A DNA stretch of 21,647 bases from UBA1765 sp045629945 (GTDB lineage Bacteria > Fibrobacterota > Fibrobacteria > Fibrobacterales > Fibrobacteraceae): positions 1 through 21,647 of the forward strand of contig JAZQSE010000020.1 in assembly GCA_045629945.1 (NCBI GenBank), in the 5' to 3' direction. The notes below the pieces were generated by a model that made no database searches, had not been told where the DNA came from, and saw nothing but the letters and a program-made list of their open reading frames with translations. A program made the position numbers and the translations under genes. Shown one piece after another: positions 20,250 through 21,647 of the stretch (the first letter of the stretch is position 1; every line of letters starts with the position of its first letter).

Positions 20250-21284
20250 ATGCACCCTTTACTAAAAAACGCACTTGAAGGCAAGCGTATCGATTCAAAC
20301 GCCGCGCTTGAAATTTTACGCCACTCTACTTGGACAGAAGTTGTCCAAGTAGCAAACGCTTTACGCCATCAAAAGTTACCTGAAAATAAAGTAGGCTACA
20401 CTGTTTTCAGAATCATCAATTACACCAATATTTGCAGCGTTCGTTGTTCTTTTTGTTCTTTTTGCAGGTATGATAACGACAATGATGCCTACACACTTTC
20501 ACTTGAAGAAATTAGGCAAAAAACACAAGAGGCAAAAAAAATTGGAGCCGACCAGATTTTTTTACAAGGTGGAGCACACCCAGGATTGCCGTTAAATTAT
20601 TATACAGATATTTTAGAAATGCTTACTCAAGAAGAAGGTGTTTCTGTGCGAGGATTTTCGCCTGTTGAACTTAAACGTATGAGTGAAAATTTTAAAATTC
20701 CTTTGCCTGAACTTTTAGAAATTCTAAAGAAAGCAGGGCTTTCTTCTGTCCCTGGTGCCGGTGCCGAAATTCTTGCTGACCGTATGCGAGAAAAATTAAG
20801 CCCTCGGAAATTAAGCGCTAAAGAATGGTGCGATACTATGCAAATGTGTCACGAACATGGCCTTCCTGGGAGTGCAAATATTGTTTTTGGAAGCGACGAA
20901 AGTGAAGAAGAAATTATCGAGCATTTAGAACATATTCGCAATGTTCAAGATAAAACCAATGGTTTTAAATCTTTTGTGGTGTGGACTTTTCAACCTCAAA
21001 CAAAGGATTTTCCTATTAGGCATGTTAGCGGTATGGAGTATTTAAAACTTTTAGCCCTTTCAAGAATTTTCCTAGATAATATTTTACATATTGAAGTTTC
21101 TATTCTCGGTATGGGGAAAGAACTGGGAGAAATGGGACTCCATTCTGGAGCTGATGATATCAATAGCATTGTGATTGAAGAAAATGTTTTGCAGTCAAAA
21201 GGCTTAACATCTATCGCCGATGCAGAAGCATTTATCCGGCAAGCCGGTTTTACTCCTTACAGGCGTTCTTTAAATTTTGATTGA
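20250..21284 (+). CDS. mqnC: Cyclic dehypoxanthinyl futalosine synthase (radical SAM)
   Basis: MqnC is the radical SAM enzyme that cyclises dehypoxanthine futalosine in the futalosine pathway of menaquinone synthesis. The 344-residue product has the cluster motif CSVRCSFC (Cys-x3-Cys-x2-Cys) after FRIINYTNI, then ADQIFLQGGAHPGLPLNYY, GFSPVELKRM, LSSVPGAGAEIL, LPGSANIVFGSDES and FVVWTFQPQTKDF, and near the end ILGMGKELGEMGLHSGADD and a Glu-Glu-Asn-Val. These fit MqnC better than the related MqnE. GAGGA lies 3-4 bases before the ATG. Its presence implies menaquinone-dependent electron transport, expected in an anaerobe respiring fumarate. Other mqn genes are not in the window. Confidence 0.92.
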   Translation: MHPLLKNALEGKRIDSNAALEILRHSTWTEVVQVANALRHQKLPENKVGYTVFRIINYTNICSVRCSFCSFCRYDNDNDAYTLSLEEIRQKTQEAKKIGADQIFLQGGAHPGLPLNYYTDILEMLTQEEGVSVRGFSPVELKRMSENFKIPLPELLEILKKAGLSSVPGAGAEILADRMREKLSPRKLSAKEWCDTMQMCHEHGLPGSANIVFGSDESEEEIIEHLEHIRNVQDKTNGFKSFVVWTFQPQTKDFPIRHVSGMEYLKLLALSRIFLDNILHIEVSILGMGKELGEMGLHSGADDINSIVIEENVLQSKGLTSIADAEAFIRQAGFTPYRRSLNFD

Positions 21285-21384
21285 ACATTTTACTTTTGCA
21301 AAACTTGCCTCTCGCGAAGTCTGAAAGAGTGAAGGAATCTCCTTACAAGTTGTCTGCAGATGGTTCAATACCTATCAACTCCTT

Positions 21385-21508
21385 CTACTTATACACCCCA
21401 GCAATCACCGCATTTACTGTTTCATGTAAGAACGGAACCCAAGTAACTTTTGTGTCTTGATGAACCACAATGCTTTTTACATAAATTGCGGCATAGGCAG
21501 AAAAACAA
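21385..21508 (-). pseudogene. C-terminal remnant of a secreted-protein-like gene, cut by a repeat
   Basis: On the minus strand a frame ending in TAG (21387-21385) reads FSAYAAIYVKSIVVHQDT, then KVTWVPFLHETVNAVIAGVY and a final Lys. The pattern resembles the C terminus of the frame at 15444-15734 (NNVTVHQYATMYGVAFEP). The frame runs into the inverted repeat starting at 21509, so the N-terminal part seems lost. A longer frame in another phase over the same bases (21422-21640) looks spurious. The rest of 21285-21384 holds nothing I can identify. Confidence 0.5.
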
Positions 21509-21597
21509 CTTGTCATGGCGAGAGGCCTTGTGCCTCGTGGCCATCTTTGGCAAGGGGATTACCACGCCGTGCATTCTGCACGTCTCGTAATGACAAG
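21509..21597. mobile_element. MITE-like element with 14-bp imperfect terminal inverted repeats
   Basis: CTTGTCATGGCGAG (21509-21522) is repeated inverted as CTCGTAATGACAAG (21584-21597), with 12 of 14 bases matching. Inside are two hairpins, GAGGC/GCCTC (21522-21536) and CGTGCA/TGCACG (21568-21582). There is no gene in it. The layout and the GTCAT..CGAG termini resemble the short dispersed repeats found between genes in many bacterial genomes. Confidence 0.7.
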
Positions 21598-21615
21598 AAC
21601 CGCTGACGCATTTCA

Positions 21616-21628
21616 TCGTAATGACAAG
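21616..21628 (+). repeat. Second copy of the repeat terminus
   Basis: TCGTAATGACAAG here exactly repeats 21585-21597 in the same orientation, 31 bases downstream. It may be the end of a second, partial or nested copy of the MITE-like element that continues beyond the window. Confidence 0.7.
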
Positions 21629-21647
21629 GTTCTCGGACAAGGAACTT

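Noticed and set aside
21422..21640. Minus-strand frame of 72 codons at the right edge
   Set aside because: It runs through the inverted repeat and is out of phase with the better protein-like remnant at 21385-21508.

Overview
The window reads as the junction between a mobile element and an AT-rich bacterial chromosome. The chromosomal genes point to an anaerobic or fermentative Gram-negative bacterium: a TonB-receptor-like outer-membrane barrel, a succinyl-CoA:acetate-type CoA-transferase, menaquinone synthesis by the futalosine route (MqnC), a DUF4416 protein and secreted proteins with a short C-terminal tail that may be a sorting domain. My best guess is the phylum Fibrobacterota (Fibrobacter-like). 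That is inference from gene content; no marker gene proves it.

Left part (1-3533) is visibly richer in G+C and is accessory DNA. It holds a partial hypothetical gene, a stand-alone GIY-YIG nuclease, a tRNA gene with anticodon CAU split in its anticodon loop by a group I intron of about 237 nt, and a minus-strand operon of six small genes including DUF3846-like and DUF4314-like proteins. The operon has a near-consensus promoter with a palindrome between its -35 and -10 boxes, and an intrinsic terminator in its leader just before the first ribosome binding site. The element ends at a 3' fragment of a CAU tRNA (3481-3533) without intron, followed by a host-type terminator. This is the expected scar of integration into a tRNA gene. 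The split tRNA and the fragment lie on opposite strands, so they are not a simple attL/attR pair.

Right part (3534-21647) is chromosome. In order: DUF4416 and DUF486 genes; a beta-propeller glutaminyl cyclase; a large outer-membrane barrel; thioredoxin; a Lys/Ala/Pro-rich histone H1-like protein; the minus-strand run miaA-HIT-recO-panB; the plus-strand run of a YibQ-like divergent deacetylase, pdxJ and a CoA-transferase; an MBL hydrolase; a small cluster of secreted-protein genes and remnants; uvrC; a translationally coupled coiled-coil protein plus ZapA pair; a promoter-terminator-bounded structured RNA with a long closing stem, which by position and architecture is a 6S RNA candidate; and mqnC. 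The right edge holds a MITE-like inverted repeat abutting the C-terminal remnant of another gene.

The strongest items for a second look are the intron-split tRNA with its adjacent GIY-YIG gene, the tRNA-fragment attachment scar, the operator-and-attenuator control region, the structured RNA after zapA, and a perfect 16-bp-arm palindrome inside recO.
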